DNA from: RUG100 sp963542695
GTDB lineage: Bacteria > Bacillota > Clostridia > Peptostreptococcales > Anaerovoracaceae
DNA: 64,000 nucleotides
Reading direction: 5' to 3'
Assembly: GCA_963542695.1 (NCBI GenBank)
Contig: CAUTYX010000008.1
Location: 20,870-84,869 of the forward strand
The position numbers and the translations under genes are program-made. The notes beneath the pieces were generated by a model. That model did no database searches. It saw only the letters and a program-made list of their open reading frames with translations, and was not told where the DNA came from. Positions 51,096-59,762 of this stretch are shown piece after piece (the first letter of the stretch is position 1; every line of letters begins with the position of its first letter).

Positions 51096-52578
51096 ATTGG
51101 TTCCCCTCGTCTATTTCTTGATTTTCTGCAGATGCATCACTACAAGCCAGTCTGTAAATAGCGTCGGCATATATCTTGGTTGCTTTTTTAAAGCTACTTT
51201 CTTTGATATGCTCATCGGCTTGGTGCATAACGTCTTCTTCCTCCGGGAACAATGCTCCAAAGGCTACCACATTGTCAAAAGCTCTGGCATAGGTCCCGCC
51301 ACCAATGACTATAGGCTGTGAATCGGCATCACCTGTGTGATATCGATAGGCTTCCATTAACGTTTCCACTAGATGACTGTCTTTATCAACAAGCAACGGT
51401 TTTTCGTTAAGGTTTTTTACCAACCCCAAATTATATTTTTCCAGTATCGGTTGCATACCGGTATACACAACGGAAGAAGATCCGGTAACCGGATAACGAC
51501 AGTTAATGGTAATCTGTACCGCTTCCTGATTCATCTCCAGTAGGCCCACAGTCACCGTCATCGGTCCCGATAATTGATCTTCTTGGCTGATGCCCAGCGA
51601 CTCTCCATGAATTTCATAACCTATATATTGATTGTAAAATTCGATAAACTCTGCCGCTTCTTCATTGGTCAGGTGCAAGGTTCCAAGAAACTCCATCAAC
51701 TGCGAAATGGCATTTTTCCCAAGGTCAGGTCTGGCGCCATGGGCTAAAACACCGGTGGTTTTGATCTCCAAACTCTTTCCCCGCCGGCGGGCAGCCACAT
51801 CCATACGGCCTTCTTCTTTCCACTGTATCGCCTGACGCTGTACCTCTTCATACAGTTGTGAATCACTGGCTCCAAGAATCGCTGTGGCACTGCCGGCTAC
51901 CATATTAGGTGCAGAGCCGCCTTTCATTTTCTTCAACACCAGCCCTTGTCCATTACCAGCAGAAAGTTTTTTTGCTATATCGAAGATCATAATGCCCTTT
52001 TCGCCATGGATAGCCGGGAAGTCCGCATCGGGGGTAAAGCCGAAATTCGGAGGATCGCATAGTTCCTTATATCGTTCCATTCCCATCCACTGTGTTTCTT
52101 CATCAAGGCCTAAAATCAGTCGAATGTTTTTGTGACGTGTGAATCCACAATCTGCAATGGCCTTCATAGCATATAGGGCTTCAATGGCAGGGCCTTTATC
52201 ATCAGCCACCCCTCTTCCATAAAAAATACCATCTTTCATGTCTTTTCCAAGAGGGTCTTTGGTCCAGCCTTCTCCAATAGGCACTGTGTCAAGGTGAACC
52301 AAAATTGCCATGGTTTCAGCACCCGGCTCATCTGCTTTCAATTCAATATGCCCACCGTAGTTTTCCCCATTATAGGTGTCCATACCCAAGGCTTTTCCTT
52401 TTTGCAGCATATACTCAAAGGCTTTCTGTACCCCTTTCCCAAAGGGTGCACTTCCATCTTGTGGGGATACAACACTTTCTATCGCCACAATAGATTGTAG
52501 GGTTTCCTTTTGCTGTGGGTAATTTTCTTCCAGCTTTTCCTCCAGCCGGCGTAGATATTTCTGGTCTTTTTCTTCCAT
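51064..52578 (-). CDS. M20 metallopeptidase, Sapep/PepV-type dipeptidase
   Basis: The 504-residue protein has the M20 metal site: HLDTVPIGEGW (near 88), GRGVADDKGP (near 115, bridging Asp), GLDEETQWMGM (catalytic Glu, near 150), DADFP near 175 and the final His in GGGTYARAF near 430. The length and lid domain fit Mn/Zn-dependent dipeptidases of the PepV/Sapep group. I start at the ATG 52576-52578 after AGGA; a 17-residue longer reading has no support. It likely releases amino acids from dipeptides in the cytoplasm. Confidence 0.92.
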   Translation of the reverse strand: MEEKDQKYLRRLEEKLEENYPQQKETLQSIVAIESVVSPQDGSAPFGKGVQKAFEYMLQKGKALGMDTYNGENYGGHIELKADEPGAETMAILVHLDTVPIGEGWTKDPLGKDMKDGIFYGRGVADDKGPAIEALYAMKAIADCGFTRHKNIRLILGLDEETQWMGMERYKELCDPPNFGFTPDADFPAIHGEKGIMIFDIAKKLSAGNGQGLVLKKMKGGSAPNMVAGSATAILGASDSQLYEEVQRQAIQWKEEGRMDVAARRRGKSLEIKTTGVLAHGARPDLGKNAISQLMEFLGTLHLTNEEAAEFIEFYNQYIGYEIHGESLGISQEDQLSGPMTVTVGLLEMNQEAVQITINCRYPVTGSSSVVYTGMQPILEKYNLGLVKNLNEKPLLVDKDSHLVETLMEAYRYHTGDADSQPIVIGGGTYARAFDNVVAFGALFPEEEDVMHQADEHIKESSFKKATKIYADAIYRLACSDASAENQEIDEGNQYEATTEKSGV

Positions 52579-52666
52579 ACTTTTCCTAACATCGCAAAGG
52601 CACCGGCAGTCTCCAGACTGTCGGTGCATAAAGTTCCATGTTACACTGACTTAGAAATCTTTTTAT

Positions 52667-52897
52667 TTACACTGCTTCAACAGCCTTGATTTCCGGGTAA
52701 CTTTCTTTTAAGATTCTTTCTACCACACCACTCAATGTCATCTGAGCGCTGGGGCAACCTGCACAATGGCCTTGCAGCTTCACCTTAACGATATTTTCGT
52801 CGGTGTATTCTACAAATTCAATATCGCCACCGTCTCTTTGAAGAAATGGACGAATCTGATCCAAACCTTCTTTGATTTTTGTTTCCATAGTATCCAT
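52667..52897 (-). CDS. NifU-like Fe-S scaffold domain protein
   Basis: The 76-residue protein is a stand-alone NifU C-terminal domain: IRPFLQRDGGDIEFVEY and the cluster-binding CAGCPSAQMTLSGVVE (Cys-x2-Cys). Such proteins carry Fe-S clusters to target enzymes. The ATG at 52895-52897 follows AAGGAG by 6 bp; an ATG five codons upstream is less well placed. It has its own short transcript ahead of the peptidase gene. Radical SAM enzymes here (ThiC, BioB) need such clusters. Confidence 0.93.
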   Translation of the reverse strand: MDTMETKIKEGLDQIRPFLQRDGGDIEFVEYTDENIVKVKLQGHCAGCPSAQMTLSGVVERILKESYPEIKAVEAV

Positions 52898-53102
52898 TGT
52901 ATTCTCCTTCATACGTAATCAGCGTTATTATACAGTATTTGTTTCTCTTCGTAAAGAAAATCACTTCTTTCCCGGTAGATAAACACCATACTAATATGTT
53001 CCCGGATAGACATATTTTATTCACAAATTCTTTAAAAATTGCAATATGAAAAGAAAAATGCAAATAAATGATTTTTTGTGAATAACTCTATAGATACTGT
53101 GG

Positions 53103-53166
53103 TATACTCTTGCTATGAGACAATACAGTTACGTAAAAAACGGCTCAAGGGGAGCCGATGCGTAAC
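53103..53166 (+). promoter_or_regulatory. Reverse rubrerythrin promoter and structured leader
   Basis: TATACT (53103-53108) with TG one base before it is an extended -10. The leader holds a two-step hairpin: GTTACG (53128-53133) pairs with CGTAAC (53161-53166), and inside it CGGCTC (53141-53146) pairs with GAGCCG (53152-53157). The ribosome binding site GGGAGG follows the stem. The rest of 52898-53100 is AT-rich with nothing else I can name. Confidence 0.6.
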
Positions 53167-53186
53167 CTAATGGGAGGTATGAAAAT

Positions 53187-53729
53187 ATGAAATGGACTTG
53201 TTCCGTATGTGGTTACACACACGAAGGCGATCAGCCGCCAGAAAAATGTCCTCAGTGCGGAGTTCCTGCTGAGAAATTCAATAAAGTAGAAGAAGGCGCT
53301 ATGGAATGGGCTGCTGAACACGTTGTCGGCGTTGCAGAAGGCGTTGATGAAGAAATCGTTCAGGGACTGAGAGATAACTTTAACGGCGAATGTTCCGAAG
53401 TTGGTATGTACCTGGCTATGTCCAGAGTCGCTCACAGAGAAGGATATCCTGAAATCGGGCTGTACTGGGAAAAGGCTGCTTTTGAAGAAGCTGAACACGC
53501 TGCTAAATTTGCAGAACTCCTTGGCGAAGTTATCACCGATTCCACCAAGAAGAACCTGGAAATGAGAGTAGATGCTGAAAACGGTGCTACTGCCGGAAAA
53601 ACTGCTTTGGCTAAGAGAGCTAAGGAACTGGGTCTGGACGCTATCCACGACACTGTTCACGAAATGGCAAGAGATGAAGCTAGACACGGTAAGGCATTTG
53701 CCGGTCTGCTAAAGAGATACTTTGGCTAA
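53187..53729 (+). CDS. Reverse rubrerythrin
   Basis: The 180-residue protein has an N-terminal rubredoxin-like domain (Cys5, Cys8, Cys21, Cys24) and a C-terminal four-helix di-iron domain (about 50-180) with helices holding GECSEVGMYLAM, EEAEHAAKFAE and MARDEARHGKAF. This order, rubredoxin first, is the reverse rubrerythrin of strict anaerobes, which reduces hydrogen peroxide and oxygen with NAD(P)H via partner proteins. Codon use is very biased, GCT for Ala and GAA for Glu dominate, as in highly expressed genes. It has its own promoter, structured leader and terminator, so it is monocistronic. Confidence 0.95.
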   Translation: MKWTCSVCGYTHEGDQPPEKCPQCGVPAEKFNKVEEGAMEWAAEHVVGVAEGVDEEIVQGLRDNFNGECSEVGMYLAMSRVAHREGYPEIGLYWEKAAFEEAEHAAKFAELLGEVITDSTKKNLEMRVDAENGATAGKTALAKRAKELGLDAIHDTVHEMARDEARHGKAFAGLLKRYFG

Positions 53730-53752
53730 ATCGTCTTACAAGCAAGAATTTT

Positions 53753-53780
53753 AAATGGAGCGAGCATTTCGCTCCATTTT
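53753..53780 (+). terminator. Terminator of reverse rubrerythrin
   Basis: AAATGGAGCGA (53753-53763) and TCGCTCCATTT (53769-53779) form a perfect 11-bp stem with a 5-nt loop, followed by TTTATTTT. Confidence 0.9.
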
Positions 53781-53862
53781 TATTTTCCCTTACTTTTTTC
53801 TTGCTATAAATAAACACGAATATACTATATTCGTGTTTATTTATAGAGAGGAGAAGTGTTAC

Positions 53863-54528
53863 ATGAAGAAATCCAACAACCTTATTTTATTGCTGTTTAC
53901 CTTGGTACTGGCTCTATCTTTGTCGGTTCCTGCTTTTGCAAAAGAGGCGCCTGCCAATGCCGGAACTTTTACCACTAAAAGCAAGGTAACATCCCAATAT
54001 GTCAAAATCCACAAACCTGTTCACAAAGCGTTTTACTACAAAGACGAAACCATTCCTTGTAAGGTTACTTTCCAAGATGTGTGGAAAGATTACTATACCC
54101 AACCTGCTATAGTATTATTTGATGCCAAAGATAAAGACATTGACGCATTGGATTGTGGCAAAGTATTAAACCATGGAACGGAAGTAGTCTGTCAAGGGAA
54201 ATTCCCTACTACAAAGTTAAGAAACGGGAAATATGGTATAATGGCAATCGGCTTTGCTGCTGACAAAAAAGGAAATTACATTAAGGATGGTTCCATTTTT
54301 GAAACTTCTAATGTCGACATCACCCTCCGTACCCTAGCAGCACCTACTTCTTTCACTGCAAAAGCAGCCAGGAAAAAAGTATCTATTGCTTTTAAAAAGG
54401 CCACCGGTGCTAAAAAGTGCGAAATCTATCGTTCCACCAAGAAAACATCCGGTTTCAAAAAAATCGCCACCATTACCGCTACCAAATATACCGATAAAAA
54501 GGTACGCAAAGGCAAACGATACTTTTAA
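53863..54528 (+). CDS. Secreted protein with C-terminal Fn3-like repeat, frameshifted at the end
   Basis: The 221-residue product has a signal peptide (cut near residue 26 after VPAFA), a unique middle part (about 35-155) with two cysteines at Cys-96-like and Cys-109-like spacing, and an Fn3-like module (about 162-221). The C-terminus ends abruptly in KKVRKGKRYF. The next bases in the -1 frame read RTGNGTAKSSYTKTVRTGKV and then stop at 54597-54599, just what a complete module would give. So a one-base loss near TACTTTTAAG has probably truncated the last strand. AGAGGAG precedes the ATG at 53863. Function is unknown. Confidence 0.8.
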   Translation: MKKSNNLILLLFTLVLALSLSVPAFAKEAPANAGTFTTKSKVTSQYVKIHKPVHKAFYYKDETIPCKVTFQDVWKDYYTQPAIVLFDAKDKDIDALDCGKVLNHGTEVVCQGKFPTTKLRNGKYGIMAIGFAADKKGNYIKDGSIFETSNVDITLRTLAAPTSFTAKAARKKVSIAFKKATGAKKCEIYRSTKKTSGFKKIATITATKYTDKKVRKGKRYF

Positions 54529-54599
54529 GTCTTCGTACCGGCAACGGCACTGCCAAAAGCTCTTACACAAAAACAGTTCGCACTGGTAAAGTAAAATAG
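54529..54599 (+). pseudogene. Displaced C-terminal end of the secreted protein
   Basis: In the frame starting one base back, about 23 codons after TACTTTTAAG encode the expected final strand of the Fn3-like module, with RTGNGTAKSSY and a Lys-rich end, closed by TAG (54597-54599). The frame in use stops at TAA 54526-54528 instead. Confidence 0.6.
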
Positions 54600-54605
54600 T
54601 CTAAT

Positions 54606-54647
54606 CAAAGAGCCTGCTTAACATCTTCTGATGAAAAGCAGGCTTTG
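54606..54647. terminator. Terminator between the secreted protein gene and ddh
   Basis: CAAAGAGCCTGCTT (from 54606) pairs with AAGCAGGCTTTG (ending 54647), with a 2-nt bulge. It lies between convergent genes and could work both ways. Confidence 0.7.
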
Positions 54648-54708
54648 ATAATCTCTCCGCCAGAAATCAATGCACTACGAAAAAGATCCGATAGTAACGA
54701 AAAATGCG

Positions 54709-55692
54709 CTATAGCAAATGAGCCCGTTGTTCTTCGAAGCTCTCCTGGAGTAAGTACTTTGGTGCCACATCAAAGGCGGTAATACAGCCGGTATGGCCTT
54801 CTTCCGCCATTCTTGCTACTGCTCTGGCATACGCAACCAACACGCTTCCGGTAAATTCCGGGTTGGAATCTAGTTTTAGACGATACTCGATAATGTGTTT
54901 GTGTTCCTCTTGCCACCCTGTGGTACCGGTTCGCAAAACAAAGCCCCCATGAGGCATTTTGCTATGCTCTCTATCTAGTTCTTCCTGACTAATAAAGTGA
55001 ACCGTCGTGTCATATTCATCGAAATAGTTGGGCATGGTTTTAATTTCCCGTTCTACTTCTTTCTCATCGGCTCCTTCTTTTAGAACCACAAAGCATTTTC
55101 TTGTATGCTTTTGCCGTGTAGATAAATTAGGATTGGAACCGGATCGAACAGTTTCCAGTGCCTCTTCTACAGGAACTGTATACTGCTTGGCATCGGCAAC
55201 GCCTTCAATACGACGAATGGCATCGGAATGGCCTTGACTAATGCCCTTTCCCCAGAAGGTATAATCATTTCCACCGGGCAAGATAGCGTTTCCATATAAC
55301 CGCTGCAAGGAGAACATTCCCGGATCCCAGCCGCAGGAAATCAAACCAAGATGACCTCCATCCTTGGCACTTTTATCCACATTAGCAAAGTGCTCCGGAA
55401 TTCTTGCGTGGGTGTCAAAACTGTCTATTACGTTAAAATACCGGGCATACTTTGGTGTCTGTTTCGGCAAGTCTGTTGCACTGCCACCACACAGCAACAG
55501 TACATCAATTTTTCCCTGCCAGTTTTCTATTTCCCCTAAAGAAACGGTCGGAACCCCTTCTGTTGCCAGAGTAAGTGTTTTCGGATCCCTTCTTGTAAAG
55601 ACCGCTTTTAATTCCATATCTCTTGCTTTGGAAACAGCTACTTCGATGCCCTTTCCAATATTTCCATATCCTACGATTCCAACATTAATCAT
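54709..55692 (-). CDS. ddh: meso-Diaminopimelate dehydrogenase
   Basis: The 327-residue NADPH enzyme makes meso-DAP in one step from tetrahydrodipicolinate, for lysine and peptidoglycan. VGIVGYGNIGKG is the nucleotide-binding start; CGWDPGMFSLQR near 120, GKGISQGHSDAIRRI near 148 and HKHIIEYRLKLDSNPEF near 265 are family stretches. It indicates a shortcut route besides or instead of the dapE/dapF path, though those genes are not in view. AAAGGGGGT precedes the ATG. Confidence 0.96.
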   Translation of the reverse strand: MINVGIVGYGNIGKGIEVAVSKARDMELKAVFTRRDPKTLTLATEGVPTVSLGEIENWQGKIDVLLLCGGSATDLPKQTPKYARYFNVIDSFDTHARIPEHFANVDKSAKDGGHLGLISCGWDPGMFSLQRLYGNAILPGGNDYTFWGKGISQGHSDAIRRIEGVADAKQYTVPVEEALETVRSGSNPNLSTRQKHTRKCFVVLKEGADEKEVEREIKTMPNYFDEYDTTVHFISQEELDREHSKMPHGGFVLRTGTTGWQEEHKHIIEYRLKLDSNPEFTGSVLVAYARAVARMAEEGHTGCITAFDVAPKYLLQESFEEQRAHLL

Positions 55693-55782
55693 TGTATCGA
55701 CCCCCTTTGACGGTCATATTCATTAAAATACTCACTCATTTTATTCCCACCAAAGGTCCATTTCAACATCTAATTTTGAAAT

Positions 55783-57459
55783 TTATTGTAAAGATTGCTT
55801 CACAAAAACACTGCCCCCGATAAATTCTCTGATAATGGAATCATTGGGCACCAAGCCGTCGTCTTCAATGGTATTAAAGAAGCGAAGGAATTGCAGCATT
55901 CGGATAGCTTCTCCGTATTCAGGTGCATCGCTGGAAATAGCCTCCAAAAGCGGCTCTGCATATTTTTTCAACAATCCGATTTCGTATAAATGACCGGAGT
56001 TAAAGAAAACATCCGCTTTCCCATTGTACGGGAACACATTTTTGTTTTCACCACGCCGCACCTTTGGCCATTCTCGTATGGTTTCCTCTGCAGAATGACC
56101 TCTGTAATTATAGTCGCGAACCATACGGCGCAGCATTCTGGCATCGGTAACAGAAATCCGGTTGTGAGCATCAATTCCAAGGGGCGTCAGGGGACTAATA
56201 TAAATCCGGAATTTTTCTCCATCATCGATGCTCGGTGTCAGCTTGTCATTAAGGGCGTGTATTCCCTCGATAACCATAGGCTGGTGTTTGGTAATTTTGG
56301 TTTTCCTCTTTCCAAAGACTTTTCGTCCTTCCAAAAAGTCAAAGATAGGAAGATCTACTTCGTCCCCCTTTAGCAGCCGGTTAATATGGCTGTTGAACAT
56401 ATCAATATCTACTGCTTCCAAGTCCTCGTAGTTTGGTTCTCCATTTTCATCTAACGGGGTATCTTCCCGATTTACAAAGTAGTCATCGGTGCCCATGCAC
56501 AGCGGCTCTACTCCTTCTACACGAAGCTGAATGCACAGCTTTCTGGCAAAAGTTGTCTTGCCGGAAGAAGAAGGTCCGGTGATAAGAACTACGCGCTTCC
56601 CCGACTCTACAATCTGCTTTGTAATTTCAACGATGCGTTTTTGCTGCAATGCTTCCGACAGTAAAATCATATCCACCGCTTCCCCTTCTCGGATTTTGTA
56701 ATTTAAGTCTCCTACAAAATATATATCCTGCATCACTTGCCATTTCCTAGCTTCCTGAAAGGTGGCATAGAGCTTTCTATCGTCAAAAAATTCCGGCTCA
56801 GAGCGAAGAGAATTCTGTTGGGAATACATCAGCAATATTCCTTTGCGATATTTTCGAAGATCAAAATCATATAAATAGCCTGTAGATGGCAGCATCAAGC
56901 TATAAAAGAAATTCACAAAACCATCCAGTTCATACATGTGCAGAACTTGTAAATCCGGCTGTGCGGCAATCCATCGCTTTTTTTCATAGAGACCGGCATC
57001 TTGCAGCACCTGCAGTCCCTTTTCACGACTCATGGTAATCTTCTTAAACGCCATATCTTCAGCTACAAGGCGGCACATACAATCTTTTACCGCCTGTAAC
57101 TGCTCATCACTAATGGATTCTTCCTCTGCAATTTCTATATAGACACCTTTTCCCAATGCATTCCGAACCTCTACATGAGTTCTCCCTAATACCATCTCCA
57201 CGGCTTTTAAATACACCATAATCAAGCTATGCTCATAAATCAGTCGTGCACCTTGATCTCGTATATCTAAAAATTCCACACAGCATTGTTCTGTCACAGA
57301 TTGTTGCAAATCCACCGGAACATGGTTCACCTTCACAGCCAGTATAGGAAGTCCCTCCGGATCGGCGTATTCTTTTGCTATTTGCAATAGGGAAATTCCC
57401 GGTTCTACCGATATTTCTTTCCATTTGCTCTCTGTATCTATCTTCAAGTTGATTTTCAT
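55783..57459 (-). CDS. TGS-domain / uridine-kinase-like nucleoside kinase
   Basis: The 558-residue protein has an N-terminal TGS domain (about 1-65), a ThrRS second-additional-like domain (about 75-230) and a uridine-kinase domain with P-loop GPSSSGKT (295-302), DDYF near 325 and VIEGIHAL near 400. This fusion is widespread in Clostridia and other anaerobes and is annotated as nucleoside kinase; the substrate has not been settled to my knowledge. GGAGG precedes the ATG. Confidence 0.88.
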   Translation of the reverse strand: MKINLKIDTESKWKEISVEPGISLLQIAKEYADPEGLPILAVKVNHVPVDLQQSVTEQCCVEFLDIRDQGARLIYEHSLIMVYLKAVEMVLGRTHVEVRNALGKGVYIEIAEEESISDEQLQAVKDCMCRLVAEDMAFKKITMSREKGLQVLQDAGLYEKKRWIAAQPDLQVLHMYELDGFVNFFYSLMLPSTGYLYDFDLRKYRKGILLMYSQQNSLRSEPEFFDDRKLYATFQEARKWQVMQDIYFVGDLNYKIREGEAVDMILLSEALQQKRIVEITKQIVESGKRVVLITGPSSSGKTTFARKLCIQLRVEGVEPLCMGTDDYFVNREDTPLDENGEPNYEDLEAVDIDMFNSHINRLLKGDEVDLPIFDFLEGRKVFGKRKTKITKHQPMVIEGIHALNDKLTPSIDDGEKFRIYISPLTPLGIDAHNRISVTDARMLRRMVRDYNYRGHSAEETIREWPKVRRGENKNVFPYNGKADVFFNSGHLYEIGLLKKYAEPLLEAISSDAPEYGEAIRMLQFLRFFNTIEDDGLVPNDSIIREFIGGSVFVKQSLQ

Positions 57460-57494
57460 GACATTTCCTCCGTGGCCTTCAGTATATCATAGAA

Positions 57495-57523
57495 AAGGCG
57501 GCAGGAACATTGCCTGCCGCCTT
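57495..57523. terminator. Terminator of the PC4-like gene
   Basis: AAGGCGGCAGG (57495-57505) and CCTGCCGCCTT (57513-57523) form a perfect 11-bp stem with a 7-nt loop; on the minus strand TTCTATG follows, so the U tract is short. Confidence 0.75.
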
Positions 57524-57537
57524 GGTCTTCTTGCCTT

Positions 57538-57792
57538 TTACTCCTCCGGTTCAAATTCCCTATCTGCCAGCAATCGGCAGATTTCCTGCATTTCATCAGG
57601 AAACAAGGTAATCCCGCGGGTCATGTGTGTATGATCCATGTCCCATTCACGAATGTCGTACTTAGGATTGCCGCCATTCCACGAAACAATCTTCAGTTCC
57701 TTTTGCCATCCGGTGTTAAAGGTCTTAATAACACCAATGTGCTCCTTGATATCATAGGTGATATCCGAATTCTCCCGTTGGTTTACAGCCAT
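57538..57792 (-). CDS. YdbC/PC4-like single-stranded DNA-binding protein
   Basis: The 84-residue protein fits the small YdbC family (PC4-like fold): IGVIKTFNTGWQKELKIVSW, then KYDIREWDMDH and GITLFPDEMQEI. The Lactococcus homologue binds single-stranded nucleic acids. I start at the ATG 57790-57792, 9 bp after AGGAG; an ATG three codons upstream touches the ribosome binding site. It is followed by a terminator. Confidence 0.85.
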   Translation of the reverse strand: MAVNQRENSDITYDIKEHIGVIKTFNTGWQKELKIVSWNGGNPKYDIREWDMDHTHMTRGITLFPDEMQEICRLLADREFEPEE

Positions 57793-57881
57793 TGATTCCA
57801 TCTCCTTTCTCCCATATTACCCTTCGATGGATTCATTTTACATAATTTTCCAGTTATTGTCAAATATTGTAAACCAGACTG

Positions 57882-58301
57882 TTAAAACTCAAAGAAAGTA
57901 AACGAAATCAGCGGCAACACAACCATAATCACCACGCCTCCAATAATATACCCCAAAAAACGGTTCCTGGCATCGCTTACCTGCTGTTCTACAAAACATA
58001 AATAGGCATTGCGCGGGTGCACGTAAATTTCAATTTTATCGCCATATTCAAACTTCTTAATATCTCTTGTGTAAAAAGATTCTTTGATGGATACCTTTTT
58101 CCCTTTTTTGTTCTTGGATTTAAAAGAATAAATCACTTTGAGACATCCACGAGAAGCACTTTCTACTGCCTCTACCTTGGCCTCTTTGATTTCATACGTC
58201 TCTTTCTTCTTGCGAATATCCAACCATTTTTTTAATCGAGGAATGGACATAATGACAAATACAATTCCAAGGGAAATGGCCATTAACAGTAAGGATTTCA
58301 T
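57882..58301 (-). CDS. Small membrane protein, DUF3592-like
   Basis: The 139-residue protein has membrane helices at about 3-20 and 115-135 and between them a soluble beta-rich part with KVIYSFKSKNKKGKKV and KIEIYVHPRNAYLC. The layout matches DUF3592-type proteins of unknown role. GGGAGG precedes the ATG. It lies 63 bp after the tRNA-Gly gene on the same strand, beyond a terminator. Confidence 0.7.
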   Translation of the reverse strand: MKSLLLMAISLGIVFVIMSIPRLKKWLDIRKKKETYEIKEAKVEAVESASRGCLKVIYSFKSKNKKGKKVSIKESFYTRDIKKFEYGDKIEIYVHPRNAYLCFVEQQVSDARNRFLGYIIGGVVIMVVLPLISFTFFEF

Positions 58302-58330
58302 CTTTTATTTCCTCCCTATGAACAGAAAAA

Positions 58331-58352
58331 GAGACTGTACCACCAAGTCTCC
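58331..58352 (-). terminator. Terminator after tRNA-Gly
   Basis: On the minus strand GGAGACT (58346-58352) pairs with AGTCTC (58331-58336) with a 9-nt loop, followed by TTTTTC. It lies 13 bp beyond the tRNA 3' end. Confidence 0.75.
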
Positions 58353-58364
58353 TTATGTTGAAAT

Positions 58365-58438
58365 TGGAGCGGATGACGGGAATCGAACCCGCGTCGCCGG
58401 CTTGGGAAGCCGGAATTCTACCATTGAACCACATCCGC
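58365..58438 (-). tRNA. tRNA-Gly, anticodon CCC
   Basis: The 74-nt cloverleaf has acceptor GCGGATG/CATCCGC (7 bp), D arm with GGTTCAATGGTAGAA, anticodon stem CCGGC/GCCGG around TTCCCAA (anticodon CCC), T arm CGGGTTCGATTCCCG, and an encoded CCA end (58365-58367). It reads GGG codons. A near-perfect promoter and a terminator flank it. Confidence 0.96.
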
Positions 58439-58449
58439 CAAACATCCAT

Positions 58450-58478
58450 ATTATATAGCACTTTGCTTTTTTCTGCAA
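58450..58478 (-). promoter_or_regulatory. Promoter of tRNA-Gly
   Basis: On the minus strand TTGCAG (58473-58478), 17 bp, TATAAT (58450-58455). The +1 would lie about 5 bp before the tRNA 5' end. Confidence 0.85.
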
Positions 58479-58486
58479 TACGACTC

Positions 58487-58512
58487 CTGCCGGCCTGTTT
58501 TCAGGCCGGCAG
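58487..58512. terminator. GC-rich hairpin after the aminotransferase gene
   Basis: CTGCCGGCCTG (58487-58497) and CAGGCCGGCAG (58502-58512) form a perfect 11-bp stem around TTTT. On the minus strand, 15 bp after the aminotransferase stop, no U tract follows (GGAGTCG), so it is a weak intrinsic terminator at best, or an mRNA 3' end stabiliser. Confidence 0.5.
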
Positions 58513-58526
58513 ACTGCTGTTATTTT

Positions 58527-59753
58527 TTATTTCATCACCCGGGCAATCACCTTGGCCGCCTTGACACATTTTTCTTCAGAAATAGAGGCAACAGACAATC
58601 GAATACCCTTTGCCAAAGGCACTACGAATATATCTTGTTCTGCCAGCTTTTGGCTGATTTCATCGGGATTATCACAAGCGATACAAGTAAAGAATCCGGC
58701 ATCAAAAGGCACATTTTCAAGACCTTCACTGCGAAGAGTTTCTTCAAACATTTTGCCTCTCTGCAACAGCATCATCCTAAAACCTTCTCTTTCACGACCC
58801 ACTTCGTCCATTAGTTCTTTATTACCGTATACCTTTGCCAGGACAGTCTGCCCGGCACGAACACAGTTGGACCAGGATCCACGAGATGAGAACTCGGTTA
58901 CTTGGCGAAATTCTTCGGCTATCTCTTCGTTGGGAGCAAGACAAATCATGGCACCGCAACGCATACCATAGAGCGTCAATGTTTTACTGGCACTATACCC
59001 AATAATAGGCAATACCCCCGGTGCCGCTTTTTCCAGCACGGACAAGAAACTACGGTATTCTTCTTCGTCACCGGCAAAATCCATATATGCCACATCCGCC
59101 AGCAACGCGATGTTTCCTTTTTCAGATGCCTTATTCAGACTTTCCATCACTCTTTGCCAGTCTTCATCTGTCAAAGAGTATCCGGTAGGGTTGTGAGCCG
59201 GTGTGTTGATGATAATTACAAGACGTCCCTGGCGGTCCAGCAGCTCATTGACTTTTTTGTCTAAGGCTTCTACATTGTACTTTCCATCAGCAGTAAACAT
59301 TTCGTAAATATCAATACTACGACCAATTTCCTGAGAAATTGTTTTATACGGAGCCCAGAACCAATCACTGGTTAAAACGGTATCTCCAGGACAAGAGTAG
59401 TTGGAAATGGTATTGCGAATGGCTCCTGTGCCACCGGGGGTAGCACATACTCTAACAACCCGGTCTGTGGTAAACCGATTTCCAAAGGCAGCCCTTATAA
59501 CGGCTTTCTTGAAGGCCGGCGTTCCGCCAATGGGAGCATACTCCGCAAACTCTTCCGGAGACAGCTCTTTTAATGCCTTGATGACCGATTGCAACACAAC
59601 CATTTGTCCGTCGTCATCAATCAATGCGCCAATGGTGCCATTGATAACGTTATCTTTTCCCTTTTCTGCAATACGTGCCTTAGCACGGCTGCTGATTCCA
59701 AATATCTTATCTTCCTTTGGGATTTGCCTCCCGTTTTGTTGTGCAAAAATCAT
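58527..59753 (-). CDS. Class I PLP-dependent aminotransferase
   Basis: The 408-residue fold-type I enzyme has the Schiff-base Lys257 in YSASKTLTLYGMRCG, NTPAHNPTGY near 183 (Asn for PLP O3'), ADVAYMDF near 219 and the C-terminal carboxylate Arg in IRLSVASIS. The pattern SSRGSWSNC near 305 resembles bacterial aromatic/aspartate aminotransferases. The exact substrate is not clear. It follows trmB by 9 bp and is last in the aroD-ecfA1-ecfA2-ecfT-trmB line. GGAGG precedes the ATG. AroD neighbourhood makes an aromatic amino acid role plausible. Confidence 0.9.
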   Translation of the reverse strand: MIFAQQNGRQIPKEDKIFGISSRAKARIAEKGKDNVINGTIGALIDDDGQMVVLQSVIKALKELSPEEFAEYAPIGGTPAFKKAVIRAAFGNRFTTDRVVRVCATPGGTGAIRNTISNYSCPGDTVLTSDWFWAPYKTISQEIGRSIDIYEMFTADGKYNVEALDKKVNELLDRQGRLVIIINTPAHNPTGYSLTDEDWQRVMESLNKASEKGNIALLADVAYMDFAGDEEEYRSFLSVLEKAAPGVLPIIGYSASKTLTLYGMRCGAMICLAPNEEIAEEFRQVTEFSSRGSWSNCVRAGQTVLAKVYGNKELMDEVGREREGFRMMLLQRGKMFEETLRSEGLENVPFDAGFFTCIACDNPDEISQKLAEQDIFVVPLAKGIRLSVASISEEKCVKAAKVIARVMK

Positions 59754-59762
59754 ATGCTCCTC

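Noticed and set aside
53145..53687. A 180-codon frame antisense to reverse rubrerythrin
   Set aside because: It is a mirror of the extreme codon bias of the sense gene; no ribosome binding site and a Ser/Phe-rich product unlike any protein.
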